55,992 nt of DNA, taken from positions 1-55,992 of the forward strand of contig CALWBE010000023.1 in NCBI GenBank assembly GCA_944375955.1, in the 5' to 3' direction. The notes beneath the pieces were generated by a model. It had not been told where the DNA came from. It did no database searches and was given only the letters and a program-made list of their open reading frames with translations. Of this stretch, positions 1-8,418 are shown one piece after another. This stretch comes from an uncultured Clostridia bacterium. Lineage in GTDB: Bacteria; Bacillota; Clostridia; Oscillospirales; CAG-382. The position numbers and the translations under genes are program-made. Each line of letters opens with the position of its first letter. The first letter of the stretch is position 1.

Positions 1-2
1 TG

Positions 3-692
3 CACTTCTGCGCTGCTAAATCGCTCAAACGCAATCAGGAGTTCTTCCGCTGCGCCAACTACAAGGACGGCAGAGGAAGCTGCACGATCCATTTCATTCG
101 GGATGTGGTGTTAGAAATGATTGTGAAGGAAGCGGTTGCGGGTTTGGCGGATTTTGTGCGCTGCTATGAGTCGGTATTTCTCTATATGCAGAAGCAGAAA
201 TGCGGGGAGTTCCAGAAGAAACGGCAACAGGAATTGAAGCTTTCTATTGAAAGCAGCAGAAAGCGGATCGCCGATCTGGACAAGCTGTTCAGCCGGATTT
301 ACGAGGACAATGTGATTGGGAAGCTGTCGGACGAACGCTATGCAAGGATGGCGGCGGAGTATGAATCCGAGCAGAAAGAACTGCTGGAAAAGGTCAAAGA
401 GGAAGAAAAACAGCTATCTGAAATGGAGCAGAAATCGGTGGATATGCGTCTGCTTTTACAGGGGCTGCGGGAGTTTACCGACATGAACGAGCTGACGCCG
501 ACGATCGTCAACAAGCTGATCCGTCGCATTGAGGTGCATAATCCTGAGAAGAAGCACGCTCATAAGTCAGTAAAGGTGGATATCTATTTCACGGCGGTAG
601 GCTTAGTAAGCTTGCCGGACGAGCAGGAAATCCGGAGGATAATGGAACAGATACGAAGTACATCACAGATCCCAAAACAGCTCACCGCATAA
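3..692 (+). CDS. Large serine recombinase, C-terminal part (truncated by window edge)
   Basis: The frame is open from the left edge, so the N-terminal catalytic serine domain and the start lie outside the window. What remains looks like the end of a recombinase zinc-ribbon domain (FRCANYKDGRGSC at the beginning), a long charged coiled coil (roughly residues 60-145 of the visible part) and a C-terminal segment like DUF4368 of TnpX/TndX-type transposon recombinases. These enzymes excise and integrate conjugative or mobilisable elements and usually sit at one end of them. The segment is visibly more GC-rich than everything to its right, which supports foreign origin. A strong hairpin terminator follows directly. 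The family is fairly sure; the element is unidentified. Confidence 0.85.
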   Translation, partial: HFCAAKSLKRNQEFFRCANYKDGRGSCTIHFIRDVVLEMIVKEAVAGLADFVRCYESVFLYMQKQKCGEFQKKRQQELKLSIESSRKRIADLDKLFSRIYEDNVIGKLSDERYARMAAEYESEQKELLEKVKEEEKQLSEMEQKSVDMRLLLQGLREFTDMNELTPTIVNKLIRRIEVHNPEKKHAHKSVKVDIYFTAVGLVSLPDEQEIRRIMEQIRSTSQIPKQLTA

Positions 693-696
693 AAAG

Positions 697-735
697 AAAA
701 CGGTGTAACCCGCAAAAATCGGGTTACACCATTTT
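697..735. terminator. Bidirectional hairpin terminator after the recombinase
   Basis: Perfect 11-bp stem (702-712 with 720-730, GGTGTAACCCG) and a 7-nt loop, extended by A-rich/T-rich flanks that add five more pairs after one mismatch. The A and T tracts on either side allow termination in both directions, between the recombinase and the convergent MATE gene. Confidence 0.85.
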
Positions 736-798
736 CGCTACTTTTTACTGCCTTATTAGCACGGGGCATTTCCCTGCAGGCGTTTTTTGTTATATCTT

Positions 799-2154
799 TT
801 ATATCTTTATAAGAGCCCATTTGCCCATTTTAAATCTCGGCATTACCATAAAATATCTTGAAATCTGGTCTGCGGCTACTCCAAACCAAATTCCGTATAT
901 TCCAAACCCAAGGGTGTAGCAGGCTAAATAAGAAACAGCAGTTCTTATGACAGTTACACTTAATGCAGAAACGACAGCCGTAAAGAGAGTGTCGCCGGCT
1001 CCTCGCAGACATCCCATATAAATTACCTGCTGTATCTGGAACAGCACAACTACTATAATTACACGTACAATTCCTACTCCAATTTTGATTATGTGCGCTT
1101 CTTCTTTGAAAAACATTGTCATCATAAAGTCGGCACCGAAGAAATATAATACTGCAAGCACAAGTGAAATCGCAGCTCCAGTAACCTGACATGTTTTTCC
1201 ATACAGTTTGGCAAGCTCTGGTTTATCTTCACCCAAAGACCTTCCTATCAGAGCGACTGCGGCAGCCTGAAGCCCGTCTCCGAAAGCAAATGACAGACTC
1301 ATAATATTCATCGCAACCTGATGTGCCGCCATAGCGTCATTTCCCTGATCAGCCGCCATAAGCGCCGTTGCAAGAAAACCTACACGCAACAGCAGCTGCT
1401 CAAAAAATACACTGTATCCTATTTTTGTAATACTTCTAAGAGCTTCAAAAGATGGCTTGACTTTTTCATTAATTATATATTTTATACTTATAAAACTATC
1501 TTTTTTTGCTATTGAAAGTATGCTCATTACCGAAGCGACAACTGTCCCTAAAACCGTAGCGATAGCCGCTCCGTGTATACCAAGCGCCGGAAATCCGCAA
1601 TTACCTCCTATAAGAAAATAATTAAATATTATATTTATTACGTTCGACGTAACATTTGTGCGCATTGTAATTTTTGTATTTCCAGCCCCTCGCTGAGCAG
1701 CGTTTATTCCCATCTGCACACAGTTAAATATCATCCCGCCCATTATAATACGCAGATATGCCGCGGCAGCGTCATGGGTATCGTCATTTGAGCCGCACAT
1801 TTTTACTATATCATCCGAAAAAAATATAAATATAATACTTATAATAACTGCTAAAACAAGTGTAATTATCATAGCAGTGCTTACGATTGAATTTGCCTTA
1901 TCTTTTTTTCCCTCACCGTATCTACGTGCTACAAGAGCCGAAAGAGCAACGTTAAGCGCAAGAAAAACGGCAAGGCCTATAAATTTCGGCTGTGTTGTAA
2001 GACCGACCGCCGCAACTGCGTTCGATCCAAGCGAACTTACCATAAGTGCGTCGACAAGTCCTGCAAACGCTGTAAAAAAAGATTCGACTATAGAAGGAAC
2101 TGCCATTTTTAAAGTTATTGAAAAAGTTTGCTTATTTAATTTTAGATTTTCCAT
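799..2154 (-). CDS. MATE family multidrug/metabolite efflux transporter
   Basis: 451 residues, the usual length for the MATE (NorM/DinF-like) family, with about 12 hydrophobic segments in two similar halves. The start MENLKLNKQTFSITLKMAVPSIVESFF carries the typical first helix. Members export cationic drugs or metabolites across the cytoplasmic membrane using a Na+ or H+ gradient; the substrate cannot be told from sequence. The gene begins 24 nt after the FkbM gene on the same strand, so the two are probably cotranscribed. Its stop lies close to the presumed right boundary of the recombinase-bearing element; the C-terminus looks complete. Confidence 0.93.
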   Translation of the reverse strand: MENLKLNKQTFSITLKMAVPSIVESFFTAFAGLVDALMVSSLGSNAVAAVGLTTQPKFIGLAVFLALNVALSALVARRYGEGKKDKANSIVSTAMIITLVLAVIISIIFIFFSDDIVKMCGSNDDTHDAAAAYLRIIMGGMIFNCVQMGINAAQRGAGNTKITMRTNVTSNVINIIFNYFLIGGNCGFPALGIHGAAIATVLGTVVASVMSILSIAKKDSFISIKYIINEKVKPSFEALRSITKIGYSVFFEQLLLRVGFLATALMAADQGNDAMAAHQVAMNIMSLSFAFGDGLQAAAVALIGRSLGEDKPELAKLYGKTCQVTGAAISLVLAVLYFFGADFMMTMFFKEEAHIIKIGVGIVRVIIVVVLFQIQQVIYMGCLRGAGDTLFTAVVSALSVTVIRTAVSYLACYTLGFGIYGIWFGVAADQISRYFMVMPRFKMGKWALIKI

Positions 2155-2178
2155 TTCAGTTTAATACCTCAGATAAAT

Positions 2179-3279
2179 CTATGACCTTTTTATAAAATAA
2201 AAATTTGTATCCCAGCAGGGAATATACCGAAAATGTCTAAAATACAAATCATAATCGTCTCTAATATTTAATACTTGTTCAGGTATTGCAAAGTAATCCT
2301 CAGTCCTGTGATATGCGGCAATTTTAAGAGATGGCTGCACAGAACTGCTGCGAATTATATTTTCAGCTCCGGCTATAACTTCTTTTTCTGCGCCTTCAGC
2401 ATCTATTTTTATAAAATCAGCATAGTCAGTTATGCTGTCTATATCAATCGCAGGAACTGTCTGCTCTTTGACCCCAAAATGAGCGGAACTGTTTGCGCTG
2501 TTTCTTCCGGATCTGGAATAAAAAGAAATATCGCCACTGTTTTTCCAAGCTGCGAAATTATACAGCTTAATATTTTTTATGCCGCATGTTTCAGCAAATA
2601 AACTTAACTTTTTAAAATTTCTTTTATCAGGTTCTAAGGCATATACCGAGACATCTTTCCCGGAATAATTTGTAAATTCTGAAATTGTATCTCCGTTGTA
2701 TGCACCAACATCTATGTATGTTGATTCAGGGAAAGGACGGAAAATTTTGTTATAACTTTCCGACACATCTGTCTCTCCTTCAAAAAGATAACTTATTTTT
2801 CCAGTCAGACGATACTTTATAGAACATACAAAAGTCTTTTTCGAAATATCATCGCTTAAACGGTTATATATATATTCCAGTCTCGAAAAATTACTTTTAA
2901 AGTATTCCATATCAAAAAGTCCTTGGCCGAAAACCGGAACGTCTGGAGCATACAGTTCATTTTCTCTTGAAATTTTAATTATATTTTCAATTACTTCGCT
3001 TCTGTTTGTACCAAATGATACAAGTACAATAAAATTTTCAAGCCTGCTTTTAACATCAGTGTAATACTCTATGCTGTAATTGCGAAAAAGTTTCTTTCTA
3101 ACAAATGAATCGCTTGCAAATATGGCGTCGACTTTAATGCCTTTTCCGCTTAAAATATCAATAATCTTTTCTGCGCCATCTCCCATTCCGTAAAGAACAA
3201 TTGGTCTTTTACATGAGCTTTCAGATAATATTTGCCACATGTCCTTATTTATATCGTCAAATTGTCTTAAAAAACTCAT
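2179..3279 (-). CDS. FkbM family SAM-dependent methyltransferase with N-terminal extension
   Basis: 366 residues. The C-terminal half is an FkbM-type methyltransferase: STYIDVGAYNGDTISEF (SAM-binding loop), YALEPDKRNF (acidic residue after strand 2) and DFIKIDAEGAEKEVI. The first 120 residues form a separate Rossmann-like segment (VLYGMGDGAEKII) seen in some sugar- and lipid-modifying members. FkbM enzymes O-methylate small molecules or glycans; here the substrate is unknown, possibly a cell-surface sugar given the polysaccharide genes downstream. It is the first gene of a minus-strand pair with the MATE exporter. A GAGG ribosome site lies about 10 nt before the ATG. Confidence 0.85.
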   Translation of the reverse strand: MSFLRQFDDINKDMWQILSESSCKRPIVLYGMGDGAEKIIDILSGKGIKVDAIFASDSFVRKKLFRNYSIEYYTDVKSRLENFIVLVSFGTNRSEVIENIIKISRENELYAPDVPVFGQGLFDMEYFKSNFSRLEYIYNRLSDDISKKTFVCSIKYRLTGKISYLFEGETDVSESYNKIFRPFPESTYIDVGAYNGDTISEFTNYSGKDVSVYALEPDKRNFKKLSLFAETCGIKNIKLYNFAAWKNSGDISFYSRSGRNSANSSAHFGVKEQTVPAIDIDSITDYADFIKIDAEGAEKEVIAGAENIIRSSSVQPSLKIAAYHRTEDYFAIPEQVLNIRDDYDLYFRHFRYIPCWDTNFYFIKRS

Positions 3280-3321
3280 TTTTTTTACAATCCTCGATAA
3301 ATATTTTTATAAATTATATAT

Positions 3322-3350
3322 ATTTTACATCTTTTGAAACAAAAAGTAAA
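3322..3350 (-). promoter_or_regulatory. Promoter of the FkbM-MATE operon
   Basis: On the minus strand, TTTACT (3350-3345), a 17-bp spacer and TAAAAT (3327-3322) lie about 45 nt before the FkbM start codon. Confidence 0.6.
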
Positions 3351-3402
3351 CACAAAAAATTTATTTAAATAAAAAATTTACTTCAAAAGTATTAATTTTT
3401 AT

Positions 3403-3431
3403 TTGCATATAACAATACATTGTGATAAAAT
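3403..3431 (+). promoter_or_regulatory. Promoter of the SLH/phosphodiester-glycosidase gene
   Basis: TTGCAT (3403-3408), 17 bp, TAAAAT (3426-3431). The -10 lies in the first copy of a 20-bp tandem repeat; the second copy carries an identical -10-like box 20 bp later. The interval 3280-3502 otherwise holds only AT-rich sequence and the divergent promoter. Confidence 0.55.
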
Positions 3432-3460
3432 ATATATAATTGTGATAAAATATATATAAT
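3421..3460 (+). repeat. Perfect 2 x 20-bp tandem repeat in a promoter region
   Basis: TGTGATAAAATATATATAAT occurs at 3421-3440 and again without a gap at 3441-3460. Each copy contains TAAAAT and TATAAT boxes, so copy number could alter promoter strength or start-site choice for the gene at 3503. Confidence 0.9.
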
Positions 3461-3502
3461 TGAAATGAATAAAAAATAAAGATATAAAAAGGAGTGGAAA
3501 AT

Positions 3503-6259
3503 GTGATAAAAAAAGCCCTGTCTCTTTCTCTTGCATTATTGCTTGTTTTTCCGACTGCAGTACATCCTTTATCAGTTTCTGCAATACCTTATGATGAATA
3601 CATGGCAGGAAGAAATGAATATACATCAGCCACATATGAATTGTCTCCGGGATTAAAATATACCGAAGTTTTGACTGAAAATGAAAAATACGGATATGAA
3701 CGTTCATACGTATACGAATATACACCTATGCAGGGAACAGAAATAATTCCGGCATATGGCGATTATGTGTGTACTAATGTCGATCTTGCAACGCTTACAA
3801 AAGAATTGGAATCTGAAGGGAAAAGAGTTGTAGGCGGAATTAATGGTGACTTTTACAGTATGACAACCGGCGTACCTATCGGCGGAATGATTGTTGACGG
3901 AGAAATAATATCTTCAGACAATGATCGTACAGCAATGGGATTTGACGCTGACGGAAATGCTTTTATTTCAAAGCCGCAGATGATAACAAAGCTTACAAAC
4001 GATGAAAATGACATTACCATTGAGCATATTAACAAATATCCGCTTGAATACTGCTTGTATTTGCTCACCGATAAATTTTATCCAACAACAAGATCAAGTA
4101 AAGAATCTTCAGAGATAGTCTTAATGCCATACAGTAATGTAGAAATTATAAAAAACGCTTCCGAAATGCCTGATATTTCCGATGATGAAAATGGAGAAAA
4201 GTATATATACATATACAGTGAAAAATCCCAGCAGGATCAGGAAGAGCACTTCGAGGAAGAAGCAGACAAAGACATTTCAGATGAAGGTATAATAGAGGGT
4301 ACTGATTCGGAATCCGATAAATCTGATACTGCTAAAACCGAAACTGAAGAACCTGAATCTGAAGAAACCGAAACTGAAGAGTACTACGCCAAGAAATACA
4401 CTTTTGCTGATGAAAAACTTAGTATCGGGTGTGATATCCCAGTTGTCGTCACAGAAATACGCAAAGATACAATGAATACTGAAATTCCCGAAGGATGCTT
4501 CGTTTTATGTGCAGAGAATACTTTACAGCTTGATCGTGTAAAAAATATTTCTGAAGGCGACGAATTGAGATTATCTGTAACAGCTAACGACGAATGGTAT
4601 TCGGCAGTCAATGCAATAGGCAACGCCGGAGGCCTTATATTAAAAGACGGGGAATACTGCGACGATGTAGAAGTCGATCATTATCCATACGCACAGCCGC
4701 GAACCGCAGCCGGGATTACTGCTGACGGCAGAGTAATTTTCTATTGTGTAGACGGACGTCAAGAATCAAGTGCCGGTTTAAGAATAGATCAGTTGTCACA
4801 TGAGATGAAAGAACTCGGATGCGTAATCGCTATGAATTTAGACGGAGGAGGCTCCACAACGGCATATGCGGCTTTGCCCGGAGAATTCTTCTCAACGTTA
4901 AAAAATTCACCTTCTGTTAATCCTGAGCGGAAAACAGCAAATTCCCTTTTATTTGTAAATACTGCAGAGCGTATTGGATCGGAGCCAACAAAGTTTTCAA
5001 TATATCCTGAAAGTCCTTACGTCCTTGCCGGAGGAAGCACATATCAGCTAAGCAAACCTATAGGTACTGATGAAAACCTGTATCCGATATCGCTGCCTGA
5101 TAATTTTGAATATGAATATTTTGTATCTCCTATAAGAACTGACTCAAAGATCATAGAAGGAAACATTTTTGTTTCCGGTGAAAAAACAGGATCTGTAGAT
5201 ATATATATGAGAGTAGGCGAGGGAGAAAATTTAAGAGAATACCGCGTAGGCAGTATTTTTGTGCTGGGAGAACCAGCAGATTTCACCGTGGGTGATCCAG
5301 AATACACAATATCTCCTTTTGATACTTTAAAATTATCTTTTTCGGCAGAATACCATACTGCAAAAATATATTATGATTCTTCATCTCTCAGGTGGGGATA
5401 TCCTCTAATCTTTGATGCTGAAGAAGATGAAGATCCGGTGGTTGACTATTATATAATACCAAAAGAAGATAAACTTGAAAATGATGTAGGATCTATTGAC
5501 AGCGACCTGAATTTTACTCCTAAAGTTCAGGATGAAACCGTCATTTTAAAAGTAAAATTAGGGAGTATTGAAAAAAGCGTTATTGTAAACATTGACAAAT
5601 TTCCTTTTAACGACTGTTTTACACACTGGTCTGCAAAAAGCGTTTGTGACGTATACAGTTTTAATCTGATGCAGGGAGAGCCTTCAGGTGAAGAACTTGC
5701 TTTTAACCCTGAACGTAATCTTTCAAAAGCGGAATTTATGACAATAATTGCACGTATGCTTTATCCTGATATAGATGATGAAAACTCTGTTTCTCCAGGA
5801 ACCTCCGAAGAGACAGAAGAACAATATGAAGATGAAAAGGCCGAAGAATCACTTAGTACCACCGGAGTTGCCGCGTTGGGATTTGTAGACGATTCAAGCA
5901 TTCCTGAGTGGTCAAGAAAATACTTTGATGCTCTTTCCGAAAGTGGTCTTTTGGAACTTTTAGCTAAGCAAGACGAGTACGGCAATAAAACTTTATGTCC
6001 AGGCGAATATATAACAAGAAGAGAAGTTCTTGTAATTTTAGGCGCTTTATGTGACGAGGCAAAAGCTGATTTTGTATTGTCATTCGTAGACGGAGAAACA
6101 ATTGCTGACGTGCAATACTATGACTTTATAAATAACGCTTTAGCCGCCGGAATATTTACTGGATATGAAGACGGGACTTTACGTCCGGAAAATAATCTTA
6201 CAAGAGCTGAAGCTGCAACTGTTATACTTAGGTTTCTTGAAAACTTATCTTTAAAATAA
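3503..6259 (+). CDS. Secreted SLH-domain protein with phosphodiester glycosidase (NAGPA-like) domain
   Basis: About 918 residues. The GTG at 3503 is preferred because GGAG (3491-3494) lies 8 nt upstream; the earlier in-frame GTG at 3494 would overlap that ribosome site. A signal peptide (KK, hydrophobic core, VSA) covers residues 1-27. The phosphodiester glycosidase fold is split: GGINGDFYS near 110-120 and RTAAGIT plus MNLDGGGSTT near 400-455. Between them is an acidic Glu/Thr/Ser insertion (about 240-295). The C-terminus carries three SLH repeats (from about 705, 800 and 860) that bind cell-wall polymer. It probably acts on the outer cell surface, perhaps on phosphodiester-linked sugars; the substrate is unknown. 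Confidence 0.88.
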   Translation: MIKKALSLSLALLLVFPTAVHPLSVSAIPYDEYMAGRNEYTSATYELSPGLKYTEVLTENEKYGYERSYVYEYTPMQGTEIIPAYGDYVCTNVDLATLTKELESEGKRVVGGINGDFYSMTTGVPIGGMIVDGEIISSDNDRTAMGFDADGNAFISKPQMITKLTNDENDITIEHINKYPLEYCLYLLTDKFYPTTRSSKESSEIVLMPYSNVEIIKNASEMPDISDDENGEKYIYIYSEKSQQDQEEHFEEEADKDISDEGIIEGTDSESDKSDTAKTETEEPESEETETEEYYAKKYTFADEKLSIGCDIPVVVTEIRKDTMNTEIPEGCFVLCAENTLQLDRVKNISEGDELRLSVTANDEWYSAVNAIGNAGGLILKDGEYCDDVEVDHYPYAQPRTAAGITADGRVIFYCVDGRQESSAGLRIDQLSHEMKELGCVIAMNLDGGGSTTAYAALPGEFFSTLKNSPSVNPERKTANSLLFVNTAERIGSEPTKFSIYPESPYVLAGGSTYQLSKPIGTDENLYPISLPDNFEYEYFVSPIRTDSKIIEGNIFVSGEKTGSVDIYMRVGEGENLREYRVGSIFVLGEPADFTVGDPEYTISPFDTLKLSFSAEYHTAKIYYDSSSLRWGYPLIFDAEEDEDPVVDYYIIPKEDKLENDVGSIDSDLNFTPKVQDETVILKVKLGSIEKSVIVNIDKFPFNDCFTHWSAKSVCDVYSFNLMQGEPSGEELAFNPERNLSKAEFMTIIARMLYPDIDDENSVSPGTSEETEEQYEDEKAEESLSTTGVAALGFVDDSSIPEWSRKYFDALSESGLLELLAKQDEYGNKTLCPGEYITRREVLVILGALCDEAKADFVLSFVDGETIADVQYYDFINNALAAGIFTGYEDGTLRPENNLTRAEAATVILRFLENLSLK

Positions 6260-6271
6260 TAAAAGAATAAT

Positions 6272-6314
6272 AAAACCGCTTTTTGTGAATAATAATTCCG
6301 GAGGCGGTTTTTTT
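6272..6314 (+). terminator. Terminator of the SLH-protein gene, overlapping the next ribosome site
   Basis: AAAACCGC (6272-6279) pairs with GCGGTTTT (6304-6311) followed by T residues to 6314. The 24-nt loop contains most of the GGAGG (6300-6304) that serves the next start codon at 6315, so folding would hide that ribosome site. Confidence 0.6.
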
Positions 6315-6734
6315 ATGTTCTATGACTACGTGCAGTTTATGTGGATGCTGCTTGCTGTTACGATTTTACTGTGTGAGCTTTATGTTCCTTATCGACAAAA
6401 ACTTTTTTTATCAATTGCACTTTCAGGATCTGTATGCATACTTATCTCTGAATTTATATACGATGTATTTATTCAGTGTATATTCTTTATTTCATTATCT
6501 GCCATAATTTACTGTACATTTTCCGCAGCTTTGTTTTTTTGGAATAAAATAAAAAAACTGAGAAAAAATAGTATAGAAATAATAGCTCTTTGCGATATTC
6601 CCAATAACGGTTACGGAGCAGTATATCACTCAGGCAAAAGTCAAATTATAAAAAACGATTATGGGAAAATTATTAAGAAAGGGGAGGCACTGCGCATAGA
6701 TCCGCAGGACCTTGAGGGAGAAAGCGTTGTCTGA
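6315..6734 (+). CDS. NfeD-like small membrane protein upstream of spoVAD
   Basis: 139 residues from the ATG at 6315, chosen because GGAGG (6300-6304) lies 10 nt upstream; a GTG at 6285 is in frame but lacks a ribosome site. Three or four hydrophobic helices (residues 5-85) are followed by a soluble tail (about 92-139) with the pattern GYGAVYHSGK...GKIIKKGEALRI, resembling the OB-fold of NfeD proteins. It is not SpoVAC, which usually precedes spoVAD. It overlaps spoVAD by 8 nt, so translation is probably coupled and a role in the sporulating cell is plausible. The family assignment is tentative. Confidence 0.55.
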   Translation: MFYDYVQFMWMLLAVTILLCELYVPYRQKLFLSIALSGSVCILISEFIYDVFIQCIFFISLSAIIYCTFSAALFFWNKIKKLRKNSIEIIALCDIPNNGYGAVYHSGKSQIIKNDYGKIIKKGEALRIDPQDLEGESVV

Positions 6735-7755
6735 TATAAAGTATAAATCATCAAGGGAGCCTATAGCATTTAAAAAAGATATAATTATACATTCAGCAGC
6801 TACGATAGGCGGGAACTTAGAAAAAAACGGGCCTCTGGGAAAATACCTGGACATCTATTGCGAAGATGAAAAGCTCTCGCAGAAAACATGGGAAAGCGCC
6901 GAAAGTGAAATGTGTAGAATGGCTCTCAATATGGCTCTTTCAAAGGGAAAAATTACTCAGGAAAACGTCGATTATTTATTAGCAGGAGATCTGTTAAATC
7001 AATGCACCGGCTCAACATACGGGCTGGATTATTTTGACATACCGTATTTTGGGCTTTACGGAGCCTGCTCCACTTTTGCAGAAGCTGTTATACTCGGTTC
7101 ACTGATCATAGAATCAGGTGCAGCTGAATGCGTTGCCGCCGTAGTTTCTTCACACTTTTGCACAGCTGAAAGGCAGTTCAGATTTCCATTGGAATATGGA
7201 TCGTTTGCTGAATCTACCGCACAAAATACAGTAACTGGTGCCGGTTGTGTTGTTCTGAGAAAAGCAGAAAATAAAGAACACGGAGTTTATATTACAGGCG
7301 CACTTCCCGGTATTGTAACAGACCGAGGCATACGTGATGCTTCAAATATGGGAGCAGCTATGTGTACAGCGGCAGCAGATACAATTATAAGATACTTTGA
7401 AAAATCATTAGACTCTCCAAAAGATTTTGACATAATTGCAACCGGAGATTTGGGACAAGAAGGAAAAAGCATTGCACTTGAAATAATGCAGGAAAAACTT
7501 CCAGAAATTAAAGACGTTTATGATGATTGCGGAGTAATGATATATGATATAAACAATCAAAGTGTAGGATGCGGCGGATCAGGCTGCGGATGCTCGGCTT
7601 TAGTCACTGCAGGCTATATATACAGCAGTCTTTATAACAAATCAATGAAAAAATGTATTGTTGTCGGAACGGGAGCAATGATGAGTCCTCAAAGTCTGCT
7701 GCAGGGGCAATCAATTCCCGCAGTTGCACATCTTGTAAAACTTGAAAGCAGGTAA
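6727..7755 (+). CDS. spoVAD: Stage V sporulation protein AD
   Basis: About 342 residues, close to the family norm, with the thiolase-like fold of SpoVAD: GLYGACSTFAEA, SSHFCTAERQFRFP, GAGCVVL and SVGCGGSGCGCSA. In known spore formers SpoVAD sits on the inner spore membrane, binds dipicolinic acid and is needed for its uptake into the spore. Start: TTG at 6727, because GAGGGAG (6714-6720) lies 6 nt upstream; the in-frame TTG at 6712 would overlap that ribosome site. It overlaps the preceding NfeD-like gene and is followed after 4 nt by spoVAE. Expression in the forespore is expected from the family, but no sigma-G promoter was identified. Confidence 0.95.
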   Translation: MSDIKYKSSREPIAFKKDIIIHSAATIGGNLEKNGPLGKYLDIYCEDEKLSQKTWESAESEMCRMALNMALSKGKITQENVDYLLAGDLLNQCTGSTYGLDYFDIPYFGLYGACSTFAEAVILGSLIIESGAAECVAAVVSSHFCTAERQFRFPLEYGSFAESTAQNTVTGAGCVVLRKAENKEHGVYITGALPGIVTDRGIRDASNMGAAMCTAAADTIIRYFEKSLDSPKDFDIIATGDLGQEGKSIALEIMQEKLPEIKDVYDDCGVMIYDINNQSVGCGGSGCGCSALVTAGYIYSSLYNKSMKKCIVVGTGAMMSPQSLLQGQSIPAVAHLVKLESR

Positions 7756-7759
7756 AAAT

Positions 7760-8116
7760 ATGATATATGTATACAGCTTTTTATGCGGCGGATTAATATG
7801 CGCTATAGCTCAAATACTAATAAATAAAACAAAATTAACTCCGGCTAGAATTCTTGTATCGTATGTCGTGATAGGAGTGATCTTATCAGCAATTGGATTT
7901 TATCAGCCTTTTGTGGATTTTGCAGGTGCAGGGGCAACTGTACCATTGACTGGCTTCGGGCATTTACTTGCAAAGGGAGTTGAAAAAGCAATAGACAAAG
8001 ACGGGGCTATCGGTATTATTACAGGAGGCTTGACCGGTGCGGCAGCAGGAATTTGTGCTGTTATTTTATTTTCTCTTATAGCTTCTTTTATATTTAAAGG
8101 CAAAAAGAATAATTAA
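7760..8116 (+). CDS. spoVAE: Stage V sporulation protein AE
   Basis: 118 residues from the ATG at 7760 (AGG 7 nt upstream), the standard length of SpoVAE (SpoVAEb). It is a very hydrophobic membrane protein with the conserved FVDFAGAGATVPLTGFGHLLAKG loop region between helices. In studied spore formers it forms part of the SpoVA channel for dipicolinic acid in the inner spore membrane. It lies 4 nt after spoVAD; spoVAC, the usual third component, is not adjacent. Confidence 0.93.
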   Translation: MIYVYSFLCGGLICAIAQILINKTKLTPARILVSYVVIGVILSAIGFYQPFVDFAGAGATVPLTGFGHLLAKGVEKAIDKDGAIGIITGGLTGAAAGICAVILFSLIASFIFKGKKNN

Positions 8117-8144
8117 ATACAAATTTATATAGATAATATATAGA

Positions 8145-8187
8145 TAAAAAATCTTAAATCATAAAATATATGGTTTAAGATTTTTTT
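8145..8187 (+). terminator. Terminator of the spoVA operon
   Basis: AT-rich hairpin AAAAATCTTAAA / TTTAAGATTTTT with a loop of about 16 nt, ending in a run of T residues (8181-8187). Downstream to 8418 there is no gene, only the polysaccharide-operon promoter and leader. Confidence 0.75.
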
Positions 8188-8227
8188 ATTTGAATAAATA
8201 TATAATTATGTATTTTGTTTTCGTACG

Positions 8228-8256
8228 TTGACTTTTCAAGCATTAAGTGCTATACT
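8228..8256 (+). promoter_or_regulatory. Main promoter of the polysaccharide operon
   Basis: TTGACT (8228-8233), exactly 17 bp, TATACT (8251-8256). Each box is one base from the sigma-A consensus. Transcription would start near 8263, giving a leader of about 155 nt before the first gene at 8419. No known riboswitch was recognised in that leader. Confidence 0.75.
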
Positions 8257-8347
8257 ATATAAAGAATTTTATATGAAATATAAATTTTTTTTTAACATAA
8301 TTTACAACCGAAAAAAATATGCACTTATTTTTATAATGTTGACAAAT

Positions 8348-8380
8348 TAACAAAAAAATGCGTGATTTTGTTATGCTTTT
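8348..8380 (+). other. Possible leader hairpin before the polysaccharide operon
   Basis: TAACAAAA (8348-8355) pairs with TTTTGTTA (8366-8373), followed by TGC and five T residues. The stem is AT-rich and weak; it could be a leader attenuator or chance. Confidence 0.25.
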
Positions 8381-8418
8381 TATAGGTGATAATTAATATT
8401 TTATTTAAGGTGGTCAAA

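Noticed and set aside
3494..3502. GTG at 3494 as the start of the SLH protein
   Set aside because: It overlaps the GGAG ribosome site; the GTG at 3503 has correct spacing.
8339..8380. Second promoter for the polysaccharide operon (TTGACA at 8339)
   Set aside because: No -10 box lies at 16-18 bp; the nearest TATGCT is about 27 bp away.
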